Source: Rhodosporidiobolus odoratus
Taxonomy: Eukaryota > Basidiomycota > Microbotryomycetes > Sporidiobolales > Sporidiobolaceae
Reading direction: 5' to 3'
DNA length: 64,000 bases
Assembly (NCBI GenBank): GCA_034387635.1
Contig: JAOANU010000005.1
Coordinates: 1,364,001-1,428,000, forward strand
Both the position numbers and the translations under genes were made by a program. Each line of letters opens with the position of its first letter. Position 1 is the first letter of the stretch. This document shows positions 38,545 through 49,716 of this stretch, one piece after another. A model generated the notes under the pieces. The model saw nothing but the letters and a program-made list of their open reading frames with translations. It ran no database searches and was not told where the DNA came from.

Positions 38545-39357
38545 GGCGACCCTCGCCCTTTGCCCCTCCATCGATTTGTACCCAGCTTGTCCAGGAATGT
38601 ACGGTCCACGTCTCTTGTTGCCTCTTTAAGCAGAACGTCTCCCCCGTCTACCTATCGTGCGCTTCGCGCCTAGAAGAGACTCTCCCATTGCTGGGATCCT
38701 CCCGACCCGACCTTCGATCAACGCCGTCCGCTTTTCCAACCAATCCAACCTTCGTACTTATGAGACGCTCTCAGCGATGCTCAAAAGCCTCGCACTGACG
38801 TTGACCTAGGACGGACGACGCTGAACCGCTTCAAAGCGACTGTTTGGACACCTCAACGCGCTGCGTTGGAACTCGCGCATTTACTCGCTCGACGCGATCT
38901 TGACGCGTAAGGTTTCGACTGTACGCGTCTTTACTGATCCTTCAGTTCATCTGGAACTCCTCACAGAGCTCCCGGCCACCCGATCAATAACGGCAGTGCG
39001 CCAGTGATGGTCTTTCGGCCCCTTGATGTTGTTGGCTGCGATACGATGCAGCACGATCTGGGGTGGACGCCGTATCGCAGCGAAACTATGTGGCTCCAGC
39101 TTCGTCGCGAGCGGGGGACGTGATGAGCTTGAGTGAAGTTAGCGGAGGCGGTTAGGACCTGGAGCCGGCTTGGCCCACCAAACAAACGCGTCTGCGTTTC
39201 CTACTTCAACCATCGCATCTCACCCTCTCTTCTCTCTTCCCTTCACCTCACTCCACTCTTCCTTCTCTCCTTCCTCAGGCTCAGTCCTACCTCGTCGGTC
39301 TTTACACACATAGCTTCTTGTCGCTCTTTCAGCCTTTCTCCCTTCTCTCACTCAACA
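38545..39357. other. intergenic region upstream of the Cpl1-like gene
   Basis: 813 bp without a supported gene. The last 180 bases before 39358 are very pyrimidine-rich (TCTTTCTC runs), as in leaders of strongly expressed fungal genes. A minus-strand frame at 38961-39185 has no features. Confidence 0.5.
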
Positions 39358-40780
39358 TGCGCTCCGTTCTCGCCCTTTCCACCGTCGCCTCCCTCGCTGG
39401 CATTGCCGCTGCCCAGTCCGGCTACGGTCGCTTCCCCTGCACCGTCGTCAACGGCGACGGCACCTTCTCCCCGGGTCAGTCTCGCTTGCTTTTCGCCCTC
39501 GACGCGTCGATGCACCCGGGTCAACGCGTCCTGCCGCAGTCACTGAACATGACTGACGATTCCCGTCCTCGCACCTCTACAGATGCTACCCAGTGCACCG
39601 ACCTCGTCGCCCCTGGTACCGGTGACGGTGTCCCCGGCGTCGACATGCAGGGTGACCTCCCCGCCCCCACTGGCGCCGCCTGCCAGATCGAGGAGGAGAC
39701 CGGCTCTTACTTCTGCGTACGTTCTTGCTCCACCCACCGCGACCTACCTCGAAGCTGACAATGCATCGCTCTACAGGGTATCGACGGCGCTGCTTGCACC
39801 TCCGACGAACAGTGTAAGCACTCTCATCCTTCATCGCAACTTGGCGGTATTAACGCTCTCTCACCTGATAGGCGACAACGGTCTCTGCGGTCCCGACGGT
39901 ACTTGCCAGGGTGGTTTCCTCCAGGCCTGCGCTGGCGACGACAGCAACTGCCTCGGTTACCTCTACTGCACTGGTGCCGACACCGGCTCCACTGACGCCG
40001 ACGCTTGCGGTGCCTTCGGCTCCTTGTGAGTCTTTCCTGCATAACTCGCACATTTCCAGCCGCTGATGCTTCACCGCTACTGTGCACAGCTGCCAGGACG
40101 CCACCCCGTCTTCCGACGACTTCACCGACGCCGAGAATTACGCCATCTTCAACCAGTTCTGCTCTTCGGGTGTGTTCAGTTCATGAGTTCCGTTTACGAC
40201 GACGCTGACGCCTATTGCTCTCCTTCCAGGCTACTGCAACTTCGGCACTGGTGCTTGCGACGTTCACGCCCAGCTCGGCGAGGACTGCTCGACCGACCCT
40301 GAGTTCGGCTGCGCCGACGGTCTCACCTGCGACCAGTCCACCTTCACTTGCGCTGTCGCTGCTGTTCCTTCCGGCCGCGCTCGCTCCCGCCGCAACCAGC
40401 TCCACCGCCGCAACCTTTGCCCCGCCTCCCACTCCGCTTGCTCTCTCTCCACCGGCGGCTTCGAATGCGTTGACACTTCCGTACGTCCTGCCCAGTTTCC
40501 TTGTCGCCCCTTGTAGTGTGCTGACTTCCCTCTTTCCCTTTTTTCCAGTCCAACCTCGAGCAGTGCGGTGGCTGCGCTTCCCAGGGTGGCGTTGACTGCA
40601 CTGCCATTGCCGGTGCTGAGTCTGTTGGCTGCGTCGACTCCGTCTGTACGTCGTGTCCCTCCCTCCGCTCTCTTCTGCGCATCACTCGCTAACTTGTTCC
40701 GCAATCCTTCAGGCGAGATCTGGTCGTGCCAGGAGGGCTTCTCCTACGACGCCGAGAAGGAGGCTTGCGTCTCCGCCTAA
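39358..40780 (+). CDS. Cysteine-rich secreted protein with Cpl1-like domain
   Basis: Secreted protein with a clear signal peptide (MRSVLALSTVASLAGIAAAQ). It is built from many small exons and very rich in Cys, Asp, Gly and Ser. The C-terminal block LCPASHSACSLSTGGFECVD, then NLEQCGGCAS, GVDCTAIAGAESVGCVDSVC and WSCQEGFSYDAEKEACV, matches the CPL1-like domain of basidiomycetes, first known from the Cryptococcus capsule-related and immune-active protein Cpl1. The N-terminal half repeats Cys pairs (GAACTSDEQC, NGLCGPDGTCQGGFLQACAG, YCNFGTGACD). An Arg-rich stretch, SGRARSRRNQLHRR, sits just before the domain and could be a dibasic (Kex2-type) processing site. The function in this yeast is unknown. 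Confidence 0.82.
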
Positions 40781-41473
40781 GCGTCTGCGGCTCCCTCTTC
40801 TGTCCTCGGTCCTGTCTAGCATGGTTGTCTTCTCGCCGTTTCTCTCCCATCCCGCATCGAGGTAGATTCCTCTTTATTCATTTATTCTTTCTTCGCCTTT
40901 CTCTTCTTTATCTCTCGCTACGACCCCACTCTTCTATTACGCCCCGTCATGACACCCCCCCTATATCCCTATCGCTTCTGTACAGCCGTTTATTATTGCA
41001 CCTCCCCGTTGGAACCCGGAATGGATTCGCATTTACCACGATTCTGAGTCTCGTTGACTGGCTCATCCCGCTTTGCTCTTTTGCCACGAGCATTCGCTGT
41101 CGGATACTTGTTCTTGCTTCACCTTCGTCAACTTCTCTGCAGAACCTCTGCGCGGTACGGAGAGCGGAAGTAAGGTTACCTCATCGCGCTACGCAGACGC
41201 GAAGGCAAGGAAGAGAGGCTTCTTTCCGCAAGGGATGCGCGATCATCACACGCCCGATTCGTATTCTTCACGCGAACGAGTCCTAAAGAGAGCAGAGAGG
41301 TCGAAACAAGGCCAGCAACTTATGATCGCTGCCAGCACACATCGAACTCGACGAGAAGCTTAGCAGAGACACTAAAGCACCTACATAGATCTCATCTCTG
41401 CCCCTGCTCTGTCTCTCAGGCGCCCAACGTCCCTGCGCGTCTTTCGTCGCCCTCTCTACCTTGGCTCGCCTGA
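40781..41473. other. intergenic region
   Basis: 693 bp between two plus-strand genes. The first half is T/C-rich with TTTATTCATTTATTC-type sequence near 40870, suitable for a 3' end. No gene is supported. Confidence 0.5.
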
Positions 41474-42406
41474 ATGGCTCAACCTCCCATCGCTGGCCCT
41501 TCCGGGCCACAGGGCCCCGTCAAGCCGGTCTTGAACGATGCTTGGACCAGGGTGGACTTCCTGCCGGAGCGCGGAGCGGGAAGCGGGATGTCGAACGGCG
41601 ACGATGATGAATGGGAAGAAGATGAGGTACCCTTTTCGCTCTATCCTTGCCTAGGAATTAGCTTACAGTCTCTCTACTAGGTGGAGTATGTGACCCTCGA
41701 GTTTGGGCCAAACCTGACAGAGGATATGCTGGCCGATACGGGCGAAATGCAACTCCTGGTACGTACGCCTTTTCCTCCTGCGAGCTCGCGTCTGTCGACC
41801 GTGCCGAATTCCCCCTCTTGCAGGCACCCGAGTCGAAGGCCCCCTACGTTCGAATCGGCCACCATTACTTTCAAGGCGTGCACGAAACGCTCATCGGCAG
41901 CGATATCTTGCTCCAGCATCAACGTGCGCCTGTCTCTCCCTTCCCTTCGTAACCCGTCTAAGCATGTTCACCCTAATCTCTCTCTCCACAGCCGACTCGA
42001 CTCCCGCCTACCAACCCATAGCTACCGCCTCTCACCGCATCACCTTCCAACCAATCCACCTTGAATTCACGCCGGGCAAACGACTCGCCGCGCTTGATGA
42101 GCAACTTGCTGCGCAAGCGGACGCTGCTGCTTCTGGACGAGGTACAGGTCGAGGTCGGGGACGAGGTCGAGGAAGGGGAAGGGGCAGGAAGTCGGTCGTT
42201 GCCGAAATAACGGGACAGGCACCCGCAGGGGAGGAGGAAGGGTCACCAAAGTACGTTCTGGCCTGCTTCTCATGATACCCCGCAGAGTGTTGACTATCTG
42301 CGTTTACAGACGACGAGGTGGTCGTCCCAAAGGCAGCAAGAACAAGCCGAAACCGCCACCGAAGGCGACCCAAGTCAAGCTGCAGAGCACAATGGGACCC
42401 CAGTAG
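41474..42406 (+). CDS. TFIIIC subunit 6-like protein (tau55-related)
   Basis: Probable small subunit of RNA polymerase III factor TFIIIC, which binds the A and B boxes of tRNA genes. The triple-barrel half resembles GTF3C6: AWTRVDFLPE, an acidic stretch (DDDEWEEDE), VEYVTLEFGPNLTEDMLAD, APESKAPYVRIGHHYFQGVH and ETLIGSDILL. After TASHRITFQPIHLEFTPGKR and an Ala-rich helix come an RG-rich run (GRGRGRGRGRGRGRK) and, in the last exon, RRGGRPKGSKNKPKPPPK; both resemble AT-hooks. Four or five exons; the first donor (GAG/GTACCC) directly follows the acidic run. The stop at 42404 depends on the last junction AA|A-CGA-CGA. Confidence 0.75.
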
Positions 42407-42654
42407 TGGATTCGGGAGACGGAGGGCCCGCAGAGCTCGCGAACCCGAACGGCCCTGCACCATCAGGCTCAGGCGCAGATCAGATGGATGTGGAAGAGTA
42501 GCCGTTTCACTTGCAACCATCGCTGCCGTCTTCCGACTCTCGAGCGGATCCAGCGTGACATGAGCAATGCGAGATTCGATGAACAGTGAGACTAGGAAAG
42601 ACAACGACAGGGCGAGAGAAAGGAATGAGAAAGTCTACAACAGAAGCGGCGCAA

Positions 42655-45600
42655 TCATAACTTGCCCGTCTTCTTGATCATTCGGATACCCTCGAGCTTC
42701 AACTTCACGTCCTTTAAGACCTTGGTTTGCGGTTTCCAGGTCTACAAAAGTCGGGCGCCGAGTCAGCTTCGATGTACTGGAGCACGCGAAGAAGCAGGGC
42801 CTCGGCGAAGGTGGAGGGGAAATGCACGGACCTCGTACGCTTCTTGCAGTGCCAACAATTCGTTCCCGAACAGCTCTCGCACTTGTGGATCTTCGACGAT
42901 TCCTCGCAATGACCAAGTGGCAAGGTAAGGATTCCGGCGGTCCCGAGGGTTGAAGTTCATAACGAGCGGAGGGGGCGCGGCGAGGGTGTCGAGGTGAGTG
43001 GGAGCTTCGGTGAGGGCTGTGGTCTCGAAGTGGTAGCGGACGGCAAGACTGTAGAAAGATGAGATCAGACACGATGGCAGTGGTGATGAGCGGACTCCAA
43101 GGACGTACTTGAAGATCTCTTCTTCCTCGTAAATCTTGGAGTGTCCGACGCCGGTCAAAGCGCCAGCAAGCGCTTCGCTGACGTGATAGACCAGGTCGTG
43201 GTCGGAAAGACCAGCGTTGCGAAGACGGGCGGAAAAGACGCAGAGATTGGCGAGGAAGTCGGAGGTAAGGAAGGCCTCCGAGTCGATGTAGACGGCCCTC
43301 AGTATTCCAGGATGCGAGACGCCGGAGAACAGAGCTGAGTACAGCGGTACGACCTGAGATGGCAGGATCAGCTTGATGAGCGCGATCCCGAAGGGACGAA
43401 GTCAGGACTGAGACCAACCTGGTCGTTCAGGCTACCAACGCAGGTGACCTTGATCCCGGCATTCAGAATGATTCGCAAGCTGTAAGTACCGAACGAGGGT
43501 CAGCACGGTGGAGGGACCCGCGCTACAAATTAATACTCACGACTGGACAAACTTGATGGAAGGGATAGACTCAGGATCTTGAAAAGCGAAGAGCTCTCGA
43601 GCTGGGAAGAAAGACATATTAGCCGAGGGCGCAGCGGGTGCGCGAAGGACAGGACGTACCAGGCTCAGTCTCGACATAGTTGAAGTAAGGCGCGAAAAGA
43701 GCTTGAGATAGGTAGACGACTGTAGCGAAGATCGTCAGCGAGTATTGGCAAAGATGGGAAAAGAAGCACGCACAAGGACCTTGGGCGATGCCACACATAG
43801 CCAGGCTAGACGGGAAGACACTTTTAGCGCTTGCGACAGCCGCTCTAGGGACAGAAAGGCAGAACATACAGGTGAGTTCTTGCCCCAACGATGAGACCCT
43901 GATCCAGCATACGAGCGAGCAACTGCGTACTGACAACGCTTCCTTGCGAGTGCGTAGCCTGTTGCGTCATCAGGAGCGACCCGTCAACGATGGGATTCAA
44001 CGGCGTAAACAGCAGGGAAAAAGGCATACAACGAAGACCGCATCCGCCCGCAGAATTGCCTGTAGCCATTCTTCCCGCGAAGTGAGCTGGCTGTACAGCT
44101 TGTTGACCCGATCTTCGACCGTTCCTTGACCCTCGAGCGCGATAGCTTGAATGTTGAAGCTGCCGATGTCGCGTGATTCGAGATAGGCTTGTACGGCGTC
44201 GTGCATCATCGTTGCAAACTTGACTCTACACAGTGAGAGGCAGGTTAGCGAAGCGAATAGCAGCAACGGAGGTATGCGAAAACTGGCCTTACGAGGTGCC
44301 AGTTTGTTCGCCGAGGACAGACTTGATCCTGTAAAGGGACGAGGTGTTAGAAGAAGCCAGGAGAAGGGGAAAGAAGCGAGGCTCCGTACATGTTGTTCGA
44401 GGTGAACCAGCCGTGCACGCCCCTGAAACGCCGGAGGAATAGGAACCAGACAGAGCGTCGTCAGTTTCTACCTTATGACAGACGCAAGAACGGCATAGCA
44501 ACGGCGAAGGGAACGAACATGGTGACTATCCGCTTCACCCTGCCCAACCTGCTCGGCTCGCCCATCGCCTCCAGCACCTTCGGTAACCGTTCCGCCGGAT
44601 CTTCCGCCATCTCTCTCATCATCCCCTCAGTCTTGATACCTGCCGCCGCTTGCGCCTGCAGGAGGGGGGACAGATTCGCCTGGGCTTCTTCCGGCGGACG
44701 GTGGAAGAGGTAGGCAGAGACGGCTGAGACGGCTTTTGTCAGGGTTGATTGTTTCGGCTGGAAAGAACGAGGAGGGCGAAGGAAAGAATCGTCGAAGGTC
44801 GGGAGGACAAGGTTGTTTGCGAGGGGTGGGTCGAAATTTGCGGGTAATCGTTCACGTGGAGAGGAAGACGCTCGGATCGAACCTGTGAGAGGTTTGACAG
44901 GGCCTTGATCGCTTTGAGGCCGGAGTTGAGGGGAGGAAGGAGCGGAAGTGTCGGCGTGAGACGAAGTACGAGAGCGAGTGGAGGCGGCGGAGGAGGAGAC
45001 GCCGAGGGCAAGTAGCGGAGCGCGAAGGGAGAAGGAGGATCTGGTGACGGGTGAGGAGGACAGGGGCGTTCGGGAAAAGAGGCTCCACGACCCAGACGGC
45101 TTGTGTCGCAGATTCTGTGCGCCTGTTTCGGATACCGCTAGCGGCTCGACAGAGGCACCCTGCTCCGGCAGTTCTTCAGCCTCTTGCGAAGGCCCCGCCT
45201 CTCTTACCGGTGCGTCCTCGATCAACCCCTGCCCGTTCTTCGCTGCCAACTTCAACGCCCAAACCTCTCGTCGATATTGGTCCGCGAGCTGGTCCGGAGT
45301 ACAGGCTCCTCCTTCACCCGCCGCTGCGGACCAGAGTGCACGGAGCGAAAGCCATCCTCGTGTTTCGGCAGAATGGACGACGGGCCGAGGGGTAAGGGCG
45401 GACTCGAGGTCCAGCTGAGCGTCGGCAGATTCCGCTCGAACGAGTGGACCAGCTTCAGAGGCACCGGCTGATGCAGCTTCAACGGGCAAAACGGCGTCTC
45501 CCTCATCTGATCCTCCCGGAACCGCTTCAGTCGAGGAGGAACGGCCCCAGGTGAACCACGACGAGCGTGATGGCGGAAGTTGAGAAGGCTGTCTAGTATT

Positions 45601-47024
45601 TGACCCTTCGGATCCTGGTCGAGCAGCAGAAGCTGGTGGGCCGCGGATAGTGTCGTCTGCTAGAAAAAGCAGAGATCGTCAGCTCTCTGCGACCCAGCTT
45701 AGCTTGCAGAAATGGGCGTACTCGTCTGTTCCGCTTTCGGCGTAGTAGGGTCGCTCTCGTCCTGCACTGCACCCACCCCGTCACCCAGCTCATCCACTGT
45801 CATAGAATCCGGTTGCTTCGCCGCTTCACCAGCCAAATCGAGGTGACTCGGCTTCGACCGCGAGAGAAGCGAGAGCCAGCTTCTTCCGACTGTCCCCTCC
45901 TGGGTCACCTCTTGCGCGCCTGTCGAGTTTGTAGACTTGACGGAGGGGAAAGGTACGGCGGCGGTGGAAGAAGCTTGCGACGGTTCAGGGGGTGGTATCG
46001 GAGCGTCGAGCATCTGAGGTTCTGCAACCTCCGCAGGTATAGCAGACGCGGGCTCATCGGTGAAGGATGGTGAGCAAGCGGAAACAGGCCCGAGAGCTGC
46101 TGCAGATGGGGCGCGTCCGAACCATCCACGCTTGGTGGACGTCGGGGCAGTATTGTTCGGAGAGGTAGAGAGGGAGGTCGAGGCGGAGGAGGAAGCTGAA
46201 GAGGACGCTTGCGGTTGTCGTGTAGTCGAAGGGCTGGCGGAACGGCCTGAAAATGCGCGAGCGGGCTTTACCGTGGAGGAAGAACTGATAGCGGGTAACG
46301 GCGGTCTTCCCCGTGTTGTTGTCCTGATAGAAGCGACGGAAGTGGTACGGTGCGGTTTCGACTTCATCGTAGGCATGAGGTCGTCCGCTGTAGTCGTCGA
46401 GAGTGTAGCTTGTGCTGTGGAAACCGTGCGAGGGTTGGCAGTCGGCGACAAGAGCCAGCTCGACCGGCGTGAGCGTATCGAGGCGGCGTCGCTGACAGCT
46501 GTTGGAGGCCGAAGCCTAGCGCGCTTTGCCGAGCCGGGTGGTATGGGTGGTGAGGGTTCCTCCTCCTTAGCCTTGCCGTTTCCGTTCGATGGCAGCTCGT
46601 CTGCTGCCTCCATCGCGACATCCCCATCTGCTTCCATTCCACTCACCTCCCTCACCGTTGCCGTTCTCGTCGAGCTCGCCGTGCTGGGCGCCCTGCTTCT
46701 CCCCTTTGCCGTGCTTTCTCCGCTCGCGCTGTTTCCTCCGCCTCTCAATCGCGACATGCCGCTTCTTCCGCTGCGAACGCTCATGCGGTCGTCGTCGTCC
46801 TGTGCTTCCATCTCGGCCATCTTACGTGAAAGGAGGGAGTAGGCGGAATTGGAGCTTGTGAGGGTGCGATGAGCCGGCGCCGAGGAGGTTGAGGGAGAAG
46901 GAGCGGCAAAGAGGGAGGCGAAGGCGGCGCTTGCGGACCCGGTTGGATGGCTAGTAGAGGGTGTTCCGGAGGTGACGGGCGGAGCTGGTCTGGAGGGAGT
47001 GCGCCATGCTGAGGATGGTGGCAT
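42655..47024 (-). CDS. Large YJR098C-like protein with alpha/beta-hydrolase (lipase-like) motif
   Basis: Conserved fungal family of unknown biochemical role; I recall budding-yeast YJR098C as a member. The first 700 or so residues are disordered, rich in Ser, Thr, Pro and Ala. The conserved part starts at LGRVKRIVTMFVPFAVAMPF and continues with HGWFTSNN, SVLGEQTGTS, VKFATMMHDAVQAYL, IAIEG-like ALEGQGTVEDRVNKLY and the nucleophile elbow ATHSQGSVVSTQLLARML (near 43950). Then come MCGIAQGP, ALTGVGHSKIYEEEEIF, RRNPYLATWSLRGIV and the C-terminus IRMIKKTGKL. H-S-Q-G fits a serine hydrolase. About ten exons. The start at ATG 47024 (MPPSSAW) was chosen because a CAG acceptor-like sequence precedes it; the frame is open to 47099. 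Confidence 0.75.
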
Positions 47025-47592
47025 ATAGAACGAGGTGGGGGGATGGGGCAGCTGAACGCGGGAAAGATCAGTATCACAAGCCTCGAATCGGGGCTGCACT
47101 ACTGCAGCATAGATGCTTTCGTGTACTCGCGACCCGAGGCCCCCCTTGTCCCATCCGATGACCTCTGCTCACGCCTACGCACGCCGATCTGACCTCGACA
47201 AGGTGAGCTAGCACCGGTGGCCTTCGGGAAGGCGTATAGATAGTGCAAGAGGCTGTACCTACTTGGTGGGGATTGATCTGGATGCCTGGTGTGATGTGAG
47301 GGCGAACGAGGAGATGCTAGTGATGAGGTTGGGAGCGAGGAGAAACTCGTCGAACTGGTCAAGGGACGCAAACGACGATAGTGCGATGTGGTACAGTCTC
47401 GTGCAAGTATCTGGTGAGTAAGCAGTATTCAGCAGGATAGCGGAACCGAGGCCACGTTTTTCTGAAAGCCGTTGCCAGTAGTGGCTTCGCAAACCTGCTG
47501 GAGAAGCATCGATCCTCGACAAGATGAATTCGAGCAGCAGTACATGCACAACAACAGTAACAGGCTCAGTCGTTCTACGAAGAAACCCCGTC
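47025..47592. other. intergenic region (leader of the YJR098C-like gene)
   Basis: 568 bp between two minus-strand genes. It could include upstream non-coding exons: a candidate acceptor (GCGTTCAG) lies just 5' of ATG 47024. No other gene is supported. Confidence 0.4.
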
Positions 47593-49543
47593 TAAGCACC
47601 GAGTAACCACTTGCCAACCGCAAAGGCCAATCCTCCCACGACGAGAAAAGCGCCTCCGACCACTACACCACCCTCAATCAGCAAGGACATCCATTCCCTC
47701 TTGTACTCAACACCCACTTTTTCCCCAAACTCGAGTCCCTGTGCAAAAACTCCAGTAAGCCGGGATGAGAGGGGAAGGGAAAAAGAAAACCAGAGAAGGC
47801 CTCACCGAGTCTTCCCCTTCCGCCACCCCTAGCTTGTCGGCATGCTGCGCCGCCTCTCTCCAAGCGAATACCGTCCTCCGCTGCCCCAGCTGCCACACGA
47901 CCAACAAGTCAAACAACGTGCGAAAGAACCTTTGCCGTCTCGCCTCCCAGCGCTTTCCTCGCTCACCGCCTATTCGAGCATAAATGGAGCCGAAAGCGAC
48001 GAGCGCCCAGCCTGACCAGACTTCGAGGTCGGCGCTGAGGGCACTGCGGAGGGACGAAGGAGGGAGGGCGAGCTGGTTTGCGAGTTTATCGCCGAGGCAG
48101 AGCCGACATAAAGCGATGTGGTGAGAGACCGGATGTCCCTGAGGGGGCCGGTTGGCCACCGCAGATAGAATCTTGTACTGTGCCGTCCTGGCCGGGTCGG
48201 AGGGTGGAGGGCCGGAGGGGAAGATCGAGTAAGAAAGCGAGGAGAAGAACGTTTCGGCGGTTTCGAAGGAGGATGCGTAGAATCGAGTAAGGAGCGCGGG
48301 TGAGATGCCAAGGTAGTAGCTATTGCAAAGTGACTGTGAGAACGCAGAAGCCAAAGAGAGGACACGAGGAGTGCTGGCTTACCCGACATGTCTCCAGCAA
48401 GCCTGGTACGCCTGCTCTTCTCGCCGACTCAGCCTAAACCCCATTCGACGTATCGTCCACATCGGGGCAATCATGAAAGCTCCCAAAACGACGGCGAGAT
48501 CGCTGAACACAGTAGGAGCGTAAGTAGATACGAGGAAACGGAAAAGGAAGAAAGCGTACGCCTGGTTAATTGGGATCCCTTCCTTCGCTTCGTCATAGCT
48601 ATTACACCTGCCCTTCCGTCGAGCGATACGACTTCGCACCTGAGCATGGAGGAGCCGCACCCGCAGCGCGCTTCGCCACCCTCGTCCAGAGATCGGCCTC
48701 ATGTCGCTCATTGCGTCGAGGACGAACAGGGTGGTCTCAAGTAGGCGCTTATAGGTAGCCTCTCGAGAGTCGGATGTCAAATAACTGGTTTCGCGCATGA
48801 CCTGCAAGGGAGGCACGGTAAGCTCCACGCGCATGGGACTGGAGGAAAGGTGAAGTGGACTTGCGGAAGAAAGCTTGGGGGAGCTGAACCCACCAGCAAG
48901 CGAGAAATGCATAAGCCCGATGAAGATCTGTCCCGAATACTTCCAAAAGACGCGCTGCCCTTCGGCCAGAGATGGCGTGGTCTGCGGGTTAAGAAAGAAG
49001 AAAAACGTCAGGAAGTCCCGCAAAACTGCCCAGGTAAGAAGGGGAACAACATACGAGCGCCTCTTCAAATGCCTCGAGAGGAGTATATCGCTTCTTTTCA
49101 CCTCCACCCGAGGCTGAGATGCCGCTAGGCGGATCCCTCGCCATCTCGTCCCAAAACCTCCACACGGCATCTTCGCCCTGACGCTTCCGCCATTCCTCCT
49201 GTCCCAGATCAGTCTCCCGCTGCGCCAAGAATTCATCAACCGCAGCTAGTGCGTCCCTCTTCCCTCCCGCACCAGCCAAGTCCAGCTGCTGCACTACCGC
49301 ATCTGCCAGTTCGTCGCTTTCCCGTCTCAACGGCTCGATCTCGCTAGGTCTGAGCGCAGTCTCTGGCGTGAAACGGTGAACGAAGTCCCATCTCTGTACG
49401 ACGGTACCCGGTGCCAAGGTTTCGAGAAAGTGGTCGGTTTCTTCAGCCGACAGGGAAGAGGGAAGGATGGTGGCGGTGGCAATTTCTGAAGGCGACAGGC
49501 GCGGTCCGACGTTGAGGGGTGCAGACGAGTGGAACAAGCCCAT
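47593..49543 (-). CDS. mpaB / rubber-oxygenase family (DUF2236) membrane protein
   Basis: Member of the family that includes the ER-bound oxygenase MpaB of mycophenolic acid synthesis and bacterial latex-clearing protein, a b-type haem dioxygenase. The start MGLFHSSAPLNVGPRLS is followed by LAPGTVVQRWDFVHRFTPE, an Arg/Glu-rich linker and the core: GQIFIGLMHFSLAGGFSSPK, ETSYLTSDSREATYKRLLET, RVRLLHAQVRSRIARR, GIPINQ and YQACWRHVGYYLGISPALLT. In the family the His of the HAxxR block is the proximal haem ligand, so RLLHAQVR is compatible with haem binding. A C-terminal membrane anchor (GGVVVGGAFLVVGGLAFAVG) ends at KWLLGA; the small last exon is needed to reach the TAG at 47593. About 550 residues in six or so exons. 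Substrate unknown. Confidence 0.78.
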
Positions 49544-49716
49544 TGCTGCTTGTGCTTGTTGTGAACAGCAAAGGAGAAAACGACGGGAGGAAGAAGCGGG
49601 AGACAGCGCGAAGTTTGGCGATCGACTGGCTGGTTTAACCCGGATAACAGCATCTAGGAAAAGGGGCAGGAAGACAATGAAGCTTGTTACGGATCCCAGA
49701 CTAAGCACATACAAGT

